Source: Pseudomonadota bacterium (GTDB lineage Bacteria; Pseudomonadota; Alphaproteobacteria; Reyranellales; Reyranellaceae). Taken from it: a DNA stretch of 64,000 nucleotides. The position numbers and the translations under genes are program-made. Position 1 is the stretch's first letter; every line of letters starts with the position of its first letter. The notes beneath the pieces are model-generated. The model was not told where the DNA came from. It saw nothing but the letters and a program-made list of their open reading frames with translations, and did not search any database. Where the stretch lies: contig JAFEBU010000071.1 in the NCBI GenBank assembly GCA_018242505.1, positions 62,001-126,000 of the forward strand. The letters run 5' to 3'. This document shows, piece after piece, positions 16,866-26,175 of this stretch.

Positions 16866-17856
16866 CAAGCACCTGCCCCGCGTCGTTGTTCCAGCCGAGC
16901 CAGACGGTCTGGCCGCGACGGAAGGCCTCCTCGGAGGTGCGGACGGTGTTGGTGCGGGAGACCAGCATCACGGGCCCACCCTTGACGGCGATACGATAGA
17001 GGGAACGATCGCCCTCGTAGGCGATATCGACAACCTCGCCGGAAATGGCCTGTGCCATGTCGGGGCGGCCGATGGAAAGCGTGATCTTTTCCGGTCGCAA
17101 CGCAAGCCATTGCCCGTTGCCAAGATCGAGGATGTTGGCGATGCCGATGAAATCCGCGACGAAGCGCGATGCCGGATGTTCGTAAAGCTCATGCGGCGTG
17201 CCAATTTGCGCGATGCGGCCGGCATCCATCACGGCGAGCCGGCTCGCCATCGACATCGCCTCCTCCTGGTCATGCGTCACGACGATGAAGGTGAGGTCGA
17301 GTTGTTCCTGCAGGCGTACCAACTCGAACCGTGTGCCCTCGCGCAGCTTGCGATCGAGCGCGGCCAGCGGCTCGTCGAGCAGCAGAAGCTTGGGTCGCTT
17401 TACCAGTGCGCGGGCGAGCGCCACCCGCTGGCGCTGGCCGCCGGAAAGTTGTGCCGGTCTGCGGGCGCCATGGCCGTCAAGCTTTACCAGTGCCAGCGCT
17501 TCAGCCACGCGCGTTCTGATCTCCTGCTTCGGCACCCGCTCGCGCCGCAAGCCGTAGGCGACATTTGCCGCAACATCCATGTGCGGGAAAAGAGCGTAGG
17601 ACTGGAACATCATGTTGACGGGCCGCAGGTGCGGCGACACGCCGGTCATATCCTGTCCGTCGATCAGGATGCGCCCGGCATCAGGTGTCTCGAAGCCGGC
17701 AAGCAGGCGCAGAAGCGTGGTCTTGCCGCAACCCGAGCCACCCAGCAGGGCGAACAATTCGCCACGCACGATCTCAAGATCGACACCGGCCACGGCTTCG
17801 ATCTCGCCGAATCGTTTGGCGAGCTTCTCGATGCGGACGATCGGTTGGGAATTCAC
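16858..17856 (-). CDS. Polyamine-type ABC transporter ATP-binding protein (PotG/PotA-like)
   Basis: 332-residue ATPase with Walker A LLGGSGCGKTT, the Q-loop MMFQSYALFPHM, signature LSGGQRQRVALARAL and Walker B LLLLDEPLAALD, then a C-terminal TOBE-type regulatory domain (LRPEKITLSIG, WLGWNNDAG). The GTG at 17856 (V-N-S-Q-P-I-V-R) is chosen: it has AAGG about ten bases upstream and clears the preceding lepB-like stop. A TTG 17 codons earlier would overlap that gene. Together with the binding protein and two permeases this is a full Pot-type importer. Confidence 0.9.
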   Translation of the reverse strand: MNSQPIVRIEKLAKRFGEIEAVAGVDLEIVRGELFALLGGSGCGKTTLLRLLAGFETPDAGRILIDGQDMTGVSPHLRPVNMMFQSYALFPHMDVAANVAYGLRRERVPKQEIRTRVAEALALVKLDGHGARRPAQLSGGQRQRVALARALVKRPKLLLLDEPLAALDRKLREGTRFELVRLQEQLDLTFIVVTHDQEEAMSMASRLAVMDAGRIAQIGTPHELYEHPASRFVADFIGIANILDLGNGQWLALRPEKITLSIGRPDMAQAISGEVVDIAYEGDRSLYRIAVKGGPVMLVSRTNTVRTSEEAFRRGQTVWLGWNNDAGQVLDG

Positions 17857-17864
17857 TCCACGCC

Positions 17865-18806
17865 TTACTCTACGCGCCGAAAAAGACGGGTCAGATCCGA
17901 CGACCAATAAATGGTGTGGGCCTGGCCGACTATATTTGCCCGTGGGACAAAGCCAACGGCGTTTGGCACGCGGCTGTCGAGGCTGTTGTCCCGGTTGTCG
18001 CCGAGGACGAAGAAGTTGTCAGATGGAACACGATATTCCTTTGTGTTTCCCAGAATCTCGTTCGCGTCGAGCTGAAGGATGTCGTAAGCGCGTCCGTTCG
18101 GCAGTGTCTCTCTAAACAGTTCATATGTCTTCGCAAAGATACTTGAACTGGAGGCGTGTTCCCAGGGCCCGGCGCTTTCACGATGGACAGGCTGCCCATT
18201 CAGAAGAAGGATCCCCTTCGACAGTTGGATTCGATCGCCGGGCAGACCGACGACGCGCATCATATATGCGACGGCATGTGTTCTCGGATCACGAAGAACG
18301 ATCATATCTCCATAAGTAGGCGAACTTCCGGAATAGTGTCGGGTGTCGACAAAGACATAGTCGCCCTCCATCAAGCTCGGCATTCCTGAGCCCGAATAGA
18401 CGACGAACGAATGCCAGCCCGCTGTGCTGACGAGCACGCTTTGTAGGCCAATCGACAAAGGGATGACAATGACGGCGGCGATCCAGGTGGATCGGTGCCA
18501 AGGCCTGGAAACCGGATGCCCTGACCTCCTGACGCGCCGCACTGCGTCGATAGCGACGCCGAGCTGGAATGTCCCAAGTATTGCAATATCTGCAGCAAAA
18601 ATCGCAACGGCAGCAGGCGTCGGCACGGCGATCCACGTAGGGGCAACGGCAAGAATTCCTCCCGCTGTTGCGATCAGGAACAGAACGACACCTAGCCGCC
18701 ATGTGCCGGCATATACTTGGCCGAGGCCGGGCTGATAGAACGAGAGCAGGCCAGCCCACAGCGCACGAGGCCAGCTTCCCCGTATCGGCGTCAACGTTTC
18801 GTTCAT
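17865..18806 (-). CDS. Signal peptidase I-like protein (S26), catalytic lysine not in its usual place
   Basis: 313-residue membrane protein. The N-terminal third has three to four hydrophobic segments and a LSFYQPGLGQVYAG motif seen in some alphaproteobacterial signal peptidases. The peptidase domain has VVYSGSGMPSLMEGDYV (Ser140 as nucleophile), YMMRVVGLPGDRI and FVLGDNRDNSLDSR. In canonical SPase I the second box reads (Y/F)-I-K-R; here it is Y-M-M-R, so the general-base Lys is replaced by Met183. Either the protein is inactive or specialised, or another residue supplies the base. It lies between the polyamine binding-protein and ATPase genes, overlapping the former by four bases, so it is co-transcribed with the importer. 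Confidence 0.8.
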   Translation of the reverse strand: MNETLTPIRGSWPRALWAGLLSFYQPGLGQVYAGTWRLGVVLFLIATAGGILAVAPTWIAVPTPAAVAIFAADIAILGTFQLGVAIDAVRRVRRSGHPVSRPWHRSTWIAAVIVIPLSIGLQSVLVSTAGWHSFVVYSGSGMPSLMEGDYVFVDTRHYSGSSPTYGDMIVLRDPRTHAVAYMMRVVGLPGDRIQLSKGILLLNGQPVHRESAGPWEHASSSSIFAKTYELFRETLPNGRAYDILQLDANEILGNTKEYRVPSDNFFVLGDNRDNSLDSRVPNAVGFVPRANIVGQAHTIYWSSDLTRLFRRVE

Positions 18807-19885
18807 CGTCCGGTCTTGATCGCAGTCCAGAGCCGCGTGCGAGCGCGCACCTCAGCGGCGGTGGCAGCGGTGATTGTGTAGAGTTTGGCACGCACCTCTG
18901 CCGACGGATAGATGGCGGGATCTTCCGAGATCGACTTGGCGAGCAGCGATGTCGCCGCGGCGTTGCCGTTGGCGTAGCCGGTGATCGCGCTCGAGGTCGC
19001 CGCAACCTTGGGATCGAGCATGAAATCGAGGAACCGGTAGGCCTCGTCGGGATGCGGCGCGTCCTTCGGGATCGCGGCGACATCGATCCAGAGCAGGGCG
19101 CCCTCCTTGGGCAGAGCGTAGGCGATCTCACGCTTCTCGGCAGCCTTGGCCGCGCGGTTGCGCGCCTGCAGGATGTCGCCCGAATAGCCGAAGGCGAGAC
19201 AGATATCGCCACCGGCGAGCGCATTGATGTACTCAGAGGAGTGGAACTTGCGAATGTAAGGTCGTACCGCCTTGACTACGTCAGCGGCCTTTTTCAGGTC
19301 GGCCGTATCCCGGGAGTCCGGGTCGAGGCCGAGATACTTCAGCGCCGCCGGAAGGATGTCGGTTGCGCTGTCGAGCATCATCACCCCGCAATCGACGAAG
19401 TGCGACACGATCGTCGGATCGAAGATCAGGGCAAGCGAGTCCACCGGCGCGTTTGGCATGCGCTTCTTGATCGCCGCCACATTGTAGCCGATGCCGACCG
19501 TTCCCCACATCCAGGGAATGGCATGCGCATTGCCGGGGTCGTACTTGGCAAGCTGCTCCATGATCTTGGGATCGAGATTGCCCCAGTTCCTGAGCTTCGA
19601 CCGGTCAAGCGGCAGGTAGAGCTTGGCGGCGAGTTGGCGCACGAAGAAGGGCGAGGCTGTGGGCACGACGACGTCGTAGCCCGAATGTCCGGTCCTGAGC
19701 TTGGCGTCGAGGATCTCGTTGGAATCGTAGGTCGTGTAGTTGACCTTGATGCCTGTCTCCTGCTCAAAGGTCTTGAGCTGGTCTTCAGCGATGTAATCCG
19801 ACCAGTTGTAGACGTCGACCTGCTTCTGGGCGAAGGCGGGTCCGGCGAGGAAGAGCAGCAGGCAGGCGAGACAGCCAAGACGCAT
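18803..19885 (-). CDS. Polyamine-type periplasmic binding protein (PotF/PotD-like)
   Basis: 360-residue receptor with a signal peptide (MRLGCLACLLLFLAGPAFA-QKQVD). PotF-like blocks are VDVYNWSDYIAEDQL, FEQETGIKVNYTTYDSNE, GYDVVVPTASPF, AIPWMWGTVGIGYN and EYINALAGGDICLAFGYSGDI. The family binds putrescine or spermidine through Trp and acidic residues such as the NWSDY motif. The ATG at 19885 is preferred to one 22 codons upstream because it starts the signal peptide. First gene of the importer operon, with a four-base overlap into lepB-like. Confidence 0.9.
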   Translation of the reverse strand: MRLGCLACLLLFLAGPAFAQKQVDVYNWSDYIAEDQLKTFEQETGIKVNYTTYDSNEILDAKLRTGHSGYDVVVPTASPFFVRQLAAKLYLPLDRSKLRNWGNLDPKIMEQLAKYDPGNAHAIPWMWGTVGIGYNVAAIKKRMPNAPVDSLALIFDPTIVSHFVDCGVMMLDSATDILPAALKYLGLDPDSRDTADLKKAADVVKAVRPYIRKFHSSEYINALAGGDICLAFGYSGDILQARNRAAKAAEKREIAYALPKEGALLWIDVAAIPKDAPHPDEAYRFLDFMLDPKVAATSSAITGYANGNAAATSLLAKSISEDPAIYPSAEVRAKLYTITAATAAEVRARTRLWTAIKTGR

Positions 19886-19951
19886 CGAGTTTCTCCGAAC
19901 AGGCAGCCAGACAAACGGCCGCATCATTCCGGTGCGAGTTGTGAAAGGCAA

Positions 19952-19973
19952 GCGGCCACCGACAGGTGGCCGC
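19952..19973 (-). terminator. Hairpin after creD, probable terminator
   Basis: GCGGCCACC and GGTGGCCGC form a perfect nine-base stem with a four-base loop, 7 bases past the creD stop on its strand. It is followed by only a weak T-rich stretch (TTGCCTTTC). It separates creD from the polyamine operon. Confidence 0.6.
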
Positions 19974-19979
19974 GCCCGC

Positions 19980-21323
19980 TCAAGCTATGCTCGTTCGATG
20001 CAGGTTCCGAGTGAACCACATGGCCATTGACAGGATGGTGAACAACAGCAGGGAACCGCTGAGAAGTGCCATGTCTTCAAGTTCCAGCAGGACATAGAGA
20101 ACCGCATACAGCGTAGCCAACACGACGGCGAAGACAATTGCCGGTCCCAGGCGGCGCTGTAGGGCCCAATTGTAGATGGCTGCCTGCGCAACCACCGCCG
20201 AGGCACTGCCGACATAGGCGGGGCCGAAGCCGATCCGTTCGGCGAAGGATAGCAGCAGCAGATAGAAAATGCAGAGCGACAGACCGATGAGACTGTACTG
20301 CGCTGCCGAGAGCCGAGTTCCGGTGGCGAGCTCGAGGAGCAGGCTGATCGTGAAGGTCAGCCCAATGATGACGATGCCATATTTGATCGCCCGGTCGGTT
20401 TCGCGATAGGCGTCGACTGGATTGAGCAGCGTGACCCCGAACGCGGAGTCCAGGACCGTGCGTTCCATGGGATCGTTCTCGACCGTTCCATCCCATAACT
20501 GACCATAGCCGCGGCCCAGATAGGAGGTCGACCAACTGGCTCGAAAGCCGTCCTTGTCGATGGATTGCGTGACCGGAAGGTAGCGGCCGATGAAGCTCGG
20601 CGACGGCCATGACGAATTGACGGTGGCTTCTGTTCGCTTGCCGAGCGGGATCATCGAGAAACTGCCGCTGCCCGTGAAGCTGACGTGAAAGCGGACGACT
20701 ATGGTATCCCGATTCTTGATGTCGGCTGATTTGAGTGAAGCGTAGAGGCCGGTTAAGGCGGTGGTTGCGCCGCCTTTCCAGTCGATTTTCTCACCGTCGA
20801 TATCTGCTGTGGCGACGTTGATCGACTTGATGTCGGTTAATCCCAGAGTGGCGCTGGCTGCAGCCCAATCGATTCGTCGGTCGTCGGAGGGCAGGTTGCG
20901 CAAAGCCGCGATATCGAACTGGGCAACGACGTCGAGGTTTGCTGTGAAGACCGTCACTGCAAGAAGCCCTCGCCGACGTTGCTCGGGCGTGACCTTGGCG
21001 TCGATGGTCAATTTCTCCGGCAGCAATGCGAATGATCGGATCTGGTTCGCGACAGCATAGGGCACGATGATCGTTGGGCCGACAAATGTCTGCGGGCCAC
21101 CCCAGGAGGCCGTCACGCTGTTGATAGCGACAGCCTGGTGTGCCTGCCGGTCGGCCACGATGCCGTTGACGAGGTTGAGCGGCACTTGGAGCAACAGCGT
21201 TACGGCGGCCAACAGGAGCGCTCGAGCCACGAGGCTATTGCCAGTCAGATAGTTGAACGCCAGCCGGAAGAAGCCCGTCTGATCGGAGGTTGGCGCAGGT
21301 GCCGGGATGACGACGGCGGACAT
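19980..21323 (-). CDS. creD: CreD-family inner-membrane protein
   Basis: 447-residue membrane protein of the CreD (inner-membrane protein, formerly Cet) family. It has one N-terminal helix (ALLLAAVTLLLQVPLNLV), a large periplasmic beta-rich region starting IVADRQAHQAVA with VTASWGGPQTFVGPTI, and a C-terminal bundle of about six helices including the FAERIGFGPAYVGSASAVV block. CreD is induced by CreBC in enterobacteria and affects envelope integrity; here it lies divergent from creBC, 133 bases away, so it is the likely target. The ATG at 21323 is the family-like start (MSAVVIP). Confidence 0.88.
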   Translation of the reverse strand: MSAVVIPAPAPTSDQTGFFRLAFNYLTGNSLVARALLLAAVTLLLQVPLNLVNGIVADRQAHQAVAINSVTASWGGPQTFVGPTIIVPYAVANQIRSFALLPEKLTIDAKVTPEQRRRGLLAVTVFTANLDVVAQFDIAALRNLPSDDRRIDWAAASATLGLTDIKSINVATADIDGEKIDWKGGATTALTGLYASLKSADIKNRDTIVVRFHVSFTGSGSFSMIPLGKRTEATVNSSWPSPSFIGRYLPVTQSIDKDGFRASWSTSYLGRGYGQLWDGTVENDPMERTVLDSAFGVTLLNPVDAYRETDRAIKYGIVIIGLTFTISLLLELATGTRLSAAQYSLIGLSLCIFYLLLLSFAERIGFGPAYVGSASAVVAQAAIYNWALQRRLGPAIVFAVVLATLYAVLYVLLELEDMALLSGSLLLFTILSMAMWFTRNLHRTSIA

Positions 21324-21456
21324 GATGGAACTCTCCCATGGTGCGGTCCCATCCTGACCTCGGCCTGTGCAGTATCCGTCCAGGGGTTGTGGAGATTTTG
21401 TGCAAATGCGCGTCGAGCTGTCGACAGGCACGTTTCGGCCGCTAGACTCGCGGGGC

Positions 21457-22137
21457 ATGCGAAAGATCCTTGTTGTCGACGACGATGCGCATATTCGCGA
21501 GGTTGTTTGCTTCGCATTGCGTCGGGCCGGCTATCGGACGCTCACGGCGGCGAATGGGCGGACAGCCCTCGATATTGTGGCGCATGAACGACCGACACTG
21601 GTCATCCTTGACATCATGATGCTTGAACTCAATGGCACCGCGGTATGCCTGCGGTTGCGAGCAAGCTCTGATGTGCCGATCATCTTCCTCACGGCGAAGG
21701 ATGAAGAAGTCGACCGGATCCTCGGATTGGAGCTTGGCGCAGACGACTACATCGTTAAGCCGTTCAGTCCGCGCGAACTCGTGGCACGAGTGAATGCCGT
21801 GTTGCGCCGGCAGGGCAGCTCCGTGAATGGCCCAAGTGCCGACAAGCTGGTCCACGGCAAGCTCTGCGTCGATCGCGAGGGCCGCACTGTGTCCTGGGCC
21901 GGAGTGGAGGTTGCCGTGACTGCGACGGAGTTCGCCTTGCTGCAGGCGTTCGCGGCTCAGCCGCGCCGGGCATTCACGCGCGACAACTTGATGGCGGTAG
22001 CCTATGAAAATGCCCGCTTCGTAAGCGATCGCACGATCGACAGTCACATCCGGCATATCCGCGCGAAATTCCAAACAGTCGGCGGTGATCCGATCGAGAC
22101 AGTGCATGGCGTCGGCTACAAGCTGGCGGCAGGCTGA
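21457..22137 (+). CDS. creB: OmpR-family response regulator CreB
   Basis: 226-residue two-component regulator. The receiver domain (residues 1-120) has MRKILVVDDDAHIRE, the phospho-acceptor Asp52 in VILDIMM, TAKD and VKPFSPREL. The C-terminal winged helix ends DRTIDSHIRHIRAKF and VHGVGYKL, typical of OmpR/PhoB. The start at MRKILVV is the family start; the frame is open 30 codons further up. It sits two bases from creC and divergent from creD, which supports the CreB label over a generic OmpR regulator. Confidence 0.88.
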   Translation: MRKILVVDDDAHIREVVCFALRRAGYRTLTAANGRTALDIVAHERPTLVILDIMMLELNGTAVCLRLRASSDVPIIFLTAKDEEVDRILGLELGADDYIVKPFSPRELVARVNAVLRRQGSSVNGPSADKLVHGKLCVDREGRTVSWAGVEVAVTATEFALLQAFAAQPRRAFTRDNLMAVAYENARFVSDRTIDSHIRHIRAKFQTVGGDPIETVHGVGYKLAAG

Positions 22138-22138
22138 C

Positions 22139-23755
22139 ATGATGCCTTGGCGTCGTCGCCTGCCGGGTATCCGCAGCCTCCTCCTTGCCGCTTATCTCGT
22201 CGTGTTGCTGCTGCCGCTCGTGGGCATCGGTATTCTTCGCCTGTACGAAAGCGCGCTCCTGCGACAGACGGAGGCGGAGTTGCTGGCGCAGGCGGCCGTC
22301 TTGTCGGCAGCCTACCGCTCGGCGTGGCTGGAACAGGCTCCGGCCGGCGCTTTGCGCATGATGCCCATGGTGGAAGCTCCCTGGAACAACTCCCTGTCGG
22401 GCAAAGCGGACGGGCGTTGGCTCACCCTCGTGCCGAAACTCGATCTTGCCGAGATACGCATCCTGCCGCCGGCACCCGATGCGGTCTTTGGCCAGCGGCC
22501 GCCGGAACCGGTTAGCGAGAGGATTGCACGGTCACTGTCGGCCATTGTCGAAGGCGCACAGAAGATGACTCTTGCTGCGATTCGGATCGTCGATGCGGCA
22601 GGGGTCATTGTTTCTTCGACTGCCAAGACCGATGTCGGTTTCAGCCTCGGAGGCCAGGAGGAGGTGGCCTACGCTCTGAAAGGAGCACCGACGACGGTAG
22701 TGCGACAGCGGATCAGGCATCATCCCGATGTCGGCTGGGAATCGATCAGCCGCAATTCGGACCTGAGGGTGTTCGTCGCCTTGCCGGTCTTGGCGGAGGG
22801 CCATGTTCTGGGGGCGATCCTGGTTTCCCGGACGCCCCGTGACATTATCCAGACTCTTTACGGCAAGCGCTGGGTGCTAGTGAAGACAGTGCTTGTGCTC
22901 ATGGCGACGGTGGCCGCGCTGGCTTGGTTCACCGGCCTGGCGGTTGTTCGACCGACTCGGCAGCTTGCGGATATGGCGCAGCGTGTCGCCCGCGGCGAGA
23001 TCAGGGCGGTACAGCCGATCCGATCGCCGATGACGAGGGAGGCGTGCTCCCTTTCCGAGTCGATCGTGTCGATTGCTCAGACGTTGGAAGCGCGTGCCGA
23101 CTATGCGCGGGATCTGGCATTGGGGATCAGCCACGAGTTCAAGACGCCATTGACGAGCATTCGCGGCAGCGCAGAGCTGCTGCAGGATCACTTCGATGAG
23201 ATGTCGAATGAAGAGCGCTGCCGATTCCTGTCGAATATCCTCGGCGACACGGTACGTCTGGAGAGACTCGTTCGCCGCATTCTCGATCTGGCGCGTGCAG
23301 ATGCGCTGATGCCTCAGGGCAGGGAAAACTGCGATCTGGCGGTCGCCCTGGCCGAAATCGCCGAAGACTCCTGCCGCAAAGGCCGCAGCGTGGTGATGAA
23401 GGACCTGCCATCCTCGATGCCAGCGGCGATAGATCGGACGTCGTTCGACATTATCTTGTCGAACCTCCTCGAGAATGCCCACCAGCATGGTGGGCCGGGC
23501 GTCTCGGTGGTGCTTTCCGGTTTTGCCGATCCGCGCCAGGTGACGGTCGACGTGGCCGACAACGGCCCCGGTATTCCGCCCGACAATGCCGACCGCATAT
23601 TTGATCGCTTTTTCACGACGGGTCGGGACAGCGGCAAAACTGGACTCGGGCTCGCCATCGCGCGTCGTTACGCTCGGGCCTACGGCGGCGACGTCATCCT
23701 GTGTCCGAGCGAACGAGGCGCGGTCTTTCGGATCAGGCTGAGTGCTTGTCGCTAA
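22139..23755 (+). CDS. creC: Sensor histidine kinase CreC
   Basis: 538-residue membrane sensor. The first transmembrane helix is near residues 12-33, followed by a periplasmic sensor region of about 210 residues, a second helix near 247-270 and a HAMP linker (RPTRQLADMAQRVARGEI). The H-box LGISHEFKTPLTSIRGSAEL has His332; the N-box is LLENAHQHG, then DNGPGIP and TGLGLAIARRYA. It starts one base after the creB stop. With creB and creD it forms a Cre-type envelope/carbon stress module. No creA is seen here. Confidence 0.88.
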   Translation: MMPWRRRLPGIRSLLLAAYLVVLLLPLVGIGILRLYESALLRQTEAELLAQAAVLSAAYRSAWLEQAPAGALRMMPMVEAPWNNSLSGKADGRWLTLVPKLDLAEIRILPPAPDAVFGQRPPEPVSERIARSLSAIVEGAQKMTLAAIRIVDAAGVIVSSTAKTDVGFSLGGQEEVAYALKGAPTTVVRQRIRHHPDVGWESISRNSDLRVFVALPVLAEGHVLGAILVSRTPRDIIQTLYGKRWVLVKTVLVLMATVAALAWFTGLAVVRPTRQLADMAQRVARGEIRAVQPIRSPMTREACSLSESIVSIAQTLEARADYARDLALGISHEFKTPLTSIRGSAELLQDHFDEMSNEERCRFLSNILGDTVRLERLVRRILDLARADALMPQGRENCDLAVALAEIAEDSCRKGRSVVMKDLPSSMPAAIDRTSFDIILSNLLENAHQHGGPGVSVVLSGFADPRQVTVDVADNGPGIPPDNADRIFDRFFTTGRDSGKTGLGLAIARRYARAYGGDVILCPSERGAVFRIRLSACR

Positions 23756-24453
23756 ACGCCGAGATATCGATGCTGCAGCGTGCTGTCGTGGGCCAGCGCC
23801 TGCGAGGTGCCGGACCAGACGACGCGGCCCTTCTCAACGATGTGGTGGCGGTCGGCGAGGCCGATCAGGGCGCCAACATTCTTGTCGATCACCAGGATGG
23901 CCTGGCCCTCCGCCTTGAGACGCCGAAGGCATGACCAGATCTCTTCGCGGATGAGCGGCGCCAGGCCCTCGGTCGCTTCGTCGAGAATGAGCAGCTTTGG
24001 ATTGGTCATCAGTGCGCGGCCGATCGCCAACATCTGCTGCTCGCCGCCGGAAAGCTGGTTGCCGCCATTCTTCTGGCGCTCGGCCAGCCGCGGAAAAAGG
24101 GCGAAGACGCGTTCGAGCGTCCAGGGATCGCGGCGTTCGCCACGATTGGCGGACGCTGCCACCAGGTTCTCGCGCACCGACAGGTTGGGAAAGATCTGCC
24201 GGCCCTCCGGAACGAGGCCGAGCCCGAGACGGGCGATGCGGAAGGACGGCAGCTGGTCGAGTCGGCGGCCATCGAACTCGACAACGCCGCGACGGGCCGA
24301 AAGCATGCCCATGATCGCGTGAACGGTCGTGGTCTTGCCCATGCCGTTGCGACCCATCAGGGTCACGACCTCGCCGGCATCGACCGACAGCTCCATGCCG
24401 AACAAGGCCTGGGATGCGCCATAGAAGCCCGTGAGCTCGCGCACGCGCAGCAT
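23752..24453 (-). CDS. livF: Branched-chain amino-acid-type ABC transporter ATPase LivF (benzoate locus)
   Basis: 233-residue ATPase with Walker A GRNGMGKTT, the LVPEGRQIFPNLSV block, signature LSGGEQQMLAIGRAL and Walker B LLILDEATEGLAP. It ends QHRYLGV, the usual LivF tail. One odd point is VIDKN where most LivF proteins read VEQN, so the switch-region His/Gln residue may differ. Its last bases overlap the convergent creC end by four. It is the last gene of the liv set that follows the box genes; the ligand is probably an aromatic acid. Confidence 0.88.
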   Translation of the reverse strand: MLRVRELTGFYGASQALFGMELSVDAGEVVTLMGRNGMGKTTTVHAIMGMLSARRGVVEFDGRRLDQLPSFRIARLGLGLVPEGRQIFPNLSVRENLVAASANRGERRDPWTLERVFALFPRLAERQKNGGNQLSGGEQQMLAIGRALMTNPKLLILDEATEGLAPLIREEIWSCLRRLKAEGQAILVIDKNVGALIGLADRHHIVEKGRVVWSGTSQALAHDSTLQHRYLGV

Positions 24454-25205
24454 CAGAGTACCCCCTCGCCGAGATAGGCTTGACGCACCTCGGCGTTGCT
24501 GCGGATCTGATCGGGCGTGCCCGAAGCGATGGCGCGGCCGTAGACCAGCACGGTGATGCGGTCGGCGAGGGCAAAGACAGCGTCCATGTCATGCTCGATC
24601 AGCAGCATGCCGCAGCGCTCTTTCAATCCGCGCAGCAATGCCACCAGGCGTCGCGATTCGTCGGCACCCATGCCGGCCATAGGCTCGTCGAGCAGCAGGA
24701 GTTTCGGCGCCCCCGCGAGCGCCATCGCGATCTCGAGCTGGCGCTGTTCGCCATGGCTCAGCGCGGAAGCGAGCGTGTGGGCGCGCGGGCCGAGGCCGAC
24801 CGTTTCCAGATTGCGAAGAGCAAGGTCACGCAGACGGCCGTCGCAGCGCGCGTCGGCCAGGAAACGGAAGGAGTGGCCATCATGCGCCTGGACGGCGAGT
24901 GCCGCGTTGTCGAGGGTGGTAAATTCGCGCAGCACAGAGGTGATCTGGAACGAGCGGGCGAGCCCGAGCTGGACCCGTGCGTGGATTGGAAGCCGCGTCA
25001 CGTCGCGGCCAGCGAAGCGGATGGTCCCCGAGTCGGGGCGCAGGTTTCCGGTAAGCTGGCCGACCAGCGTCGTCTTGCCGGCGCCGTTGGGCCCGATCAG
25101 GGCATGGATCTCGCCCGCCATCACATTGATCGCGACATTGTCGGTGGCGAGCAGGCCGCCGAAGCGTTTGACGAGGGCATCGGCCTGGAGCAGCGGCTCA
25201 GTCAC
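24453..25205 (-). CDS. livG: Branched-chain amino-acid-type ABC transporter ATPase LivG (benzoate locus)
   Basis: 250-residue ATPase from the GTG at 25205 (VTEPLLQADALVKRFGG). It has Walker A GPNGAGKTT, the LGLARSFQI block, signature LSHGEQRQLEIAMAL and Walker B LLLLDEPMAGMG, then LLIEHDMDAVFALADR and the AYLGEG tail. The start overlaps the livM stop by eight bases; its stop overlaps the livF ATG by one. It is orthodox in length and layout. Confidence 0.9.
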   Translation of the reverse strand: MTEPLLQADALVKRFGGLLATDNVAINVMAGEIHALIGPNGAGKTTLVGQLTGNLRPDSGTIRFAGRDVTRLPIHARVQLGLARSFQITSVLREFTTLDNAALAVQAHDGHSFRFLADARCDGRLRDLALRNLETVGLGPRAHTLASALSHGEQRQLEIAMALAGAPKLLLLDEPMAGMGADESRRLVALLRGLKERCGMLLIEHDMDAVFALADRITVLVYGRAIASGTPDQIRSNAEVRQAYLGEGVL

Positions 25206-26175
25206 GGCGACGACCCAGAAGTGAATCGATTCCGCCGCGTGCATAGAGCGCGATCATGACCAGGAGCGGGCCGAACACGATCTGCCAGTATTCCCCCCAA
25301 CCGCGATGCAGGAGGTCGAGCAGGGGAGGCAAGAACTCTTCGACGACGAAGAAGGCGACGGCGCCATAGAGCGGGCCGAACAGCGCGCCGATGCCGCCCA
25401 GCACGACGATCACGATGAGATCGCCTGATTTCACCCACGACATCATCGCGGGCGAAATGTAGGCGCCGTCATTGGCGAGCAGGATGCCGGCCAGCGCGCC
25501 GAAGGCACCGGCGAGAGCGAAGGCGACGAGGCGATAGCGGAAGACCGGGAAGCCGAGCGCCGTCATGCGTAGCTCGTTCGACTTGGCGCCGCGCAGCACG
25601 TAGCCGAAGCGGGAATGGACGAGCCGGCTGCAGAACCAGAGCGTGCCGCACAGGAGCACGAAGCAGAGCCAATAAAAGGCGGCCTTGTCGCGCAGATCGA
25701 TCAAGCCTGGGAAGCGGCTGCGGCTGATGTTGAGGCCATCGTCGCCGCCATAAGCCGCCAGGCCCGAGCTGAGATAATAGACGAGCTGGGCGAAGGCGAG
25801 CGTGATCATGATGAAATAGACGCCACGTGTCCTGAGCGACAGTGCGCCGATCAGCGTCGCCCAGACAACGGCGACGAGGATGGCGACGGGCCATTGCAGC
25901 CAGCCGCTTTCAAACCCTTCGGCCGACAGGATGCCGACCGCATAGCCGCCGATGCCGAGGAAGGCGGCATGGCCGAAGCTTACCAGCCCACCGTAGCCTA
26001 GGATCACGTTGAGGCTGACTGCGGCAATCGACCAGATCACGATGCGGGTGCTGACAGACAGCAGGTAGCGCTGGTCGAAGGCCTGTGTCAGCAGTGGCAG
26101 GACCGCGAGCACGAGCAACAGAAACACCGTGACGATGCCGCGCGGTGTGCGCAGAGCCGAAAGCAGCCCGGCCAT
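25198..26175 (-). CDS. livM: Branched-chain amino-acid-type ABC permease LivM (benzoate locus)
   Basis: 325-residue membrane protein with about nine helices. Typical LivM blocks are YGGLVSFGHAAFLGIGGYAVG, RTRGVYFIMITLAFAQLVYY and the cytoplasmic loop KSNELRMTALGFPVFRYRL, ending VVLGGIGALFGPLYGAVAF. It directly abuts livH (stop and ATG touch). It is part of a five-gene importer that follows the benzoate CoA ligase gene. Confidence 0.9.
   Translation of the reverse strand: MAGLLSALRTPRGIVTVFLLLVLAVLPLLTQAFDQRYLLSVSTRIVIWSIAAVSLNVILGYGGLVSFGHAAFLGIGGYAVGILSAEGFESGWLQWPVAILVAVVWATLIGALSLRTRGVYFIMITLAFAQLVYYLSSGLAAYGGDDGLNISRSRFPGLIDLRDKAAFYWLCFVLLCGTLWFCSRLVHSRFGYVLRGAKSNELRMTALGFPVFRYRLVAFALAGAFGALAGILLANDGAYISPAMMSWVKSGDLIVIVVLGGIGALFGPLYGAVAFFVVEEFLPPLLDLLHRGWGEYWQIVFGPLLVMIALYARGGIDSLLGRRRD

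Noticed and set aside
18668-20014. Long plus-strand open frame opposite the PotF-like gene
   Set aside because: Antisense to an obvious receptor gene; composition resembles a shadow frame with no recognisable domain.
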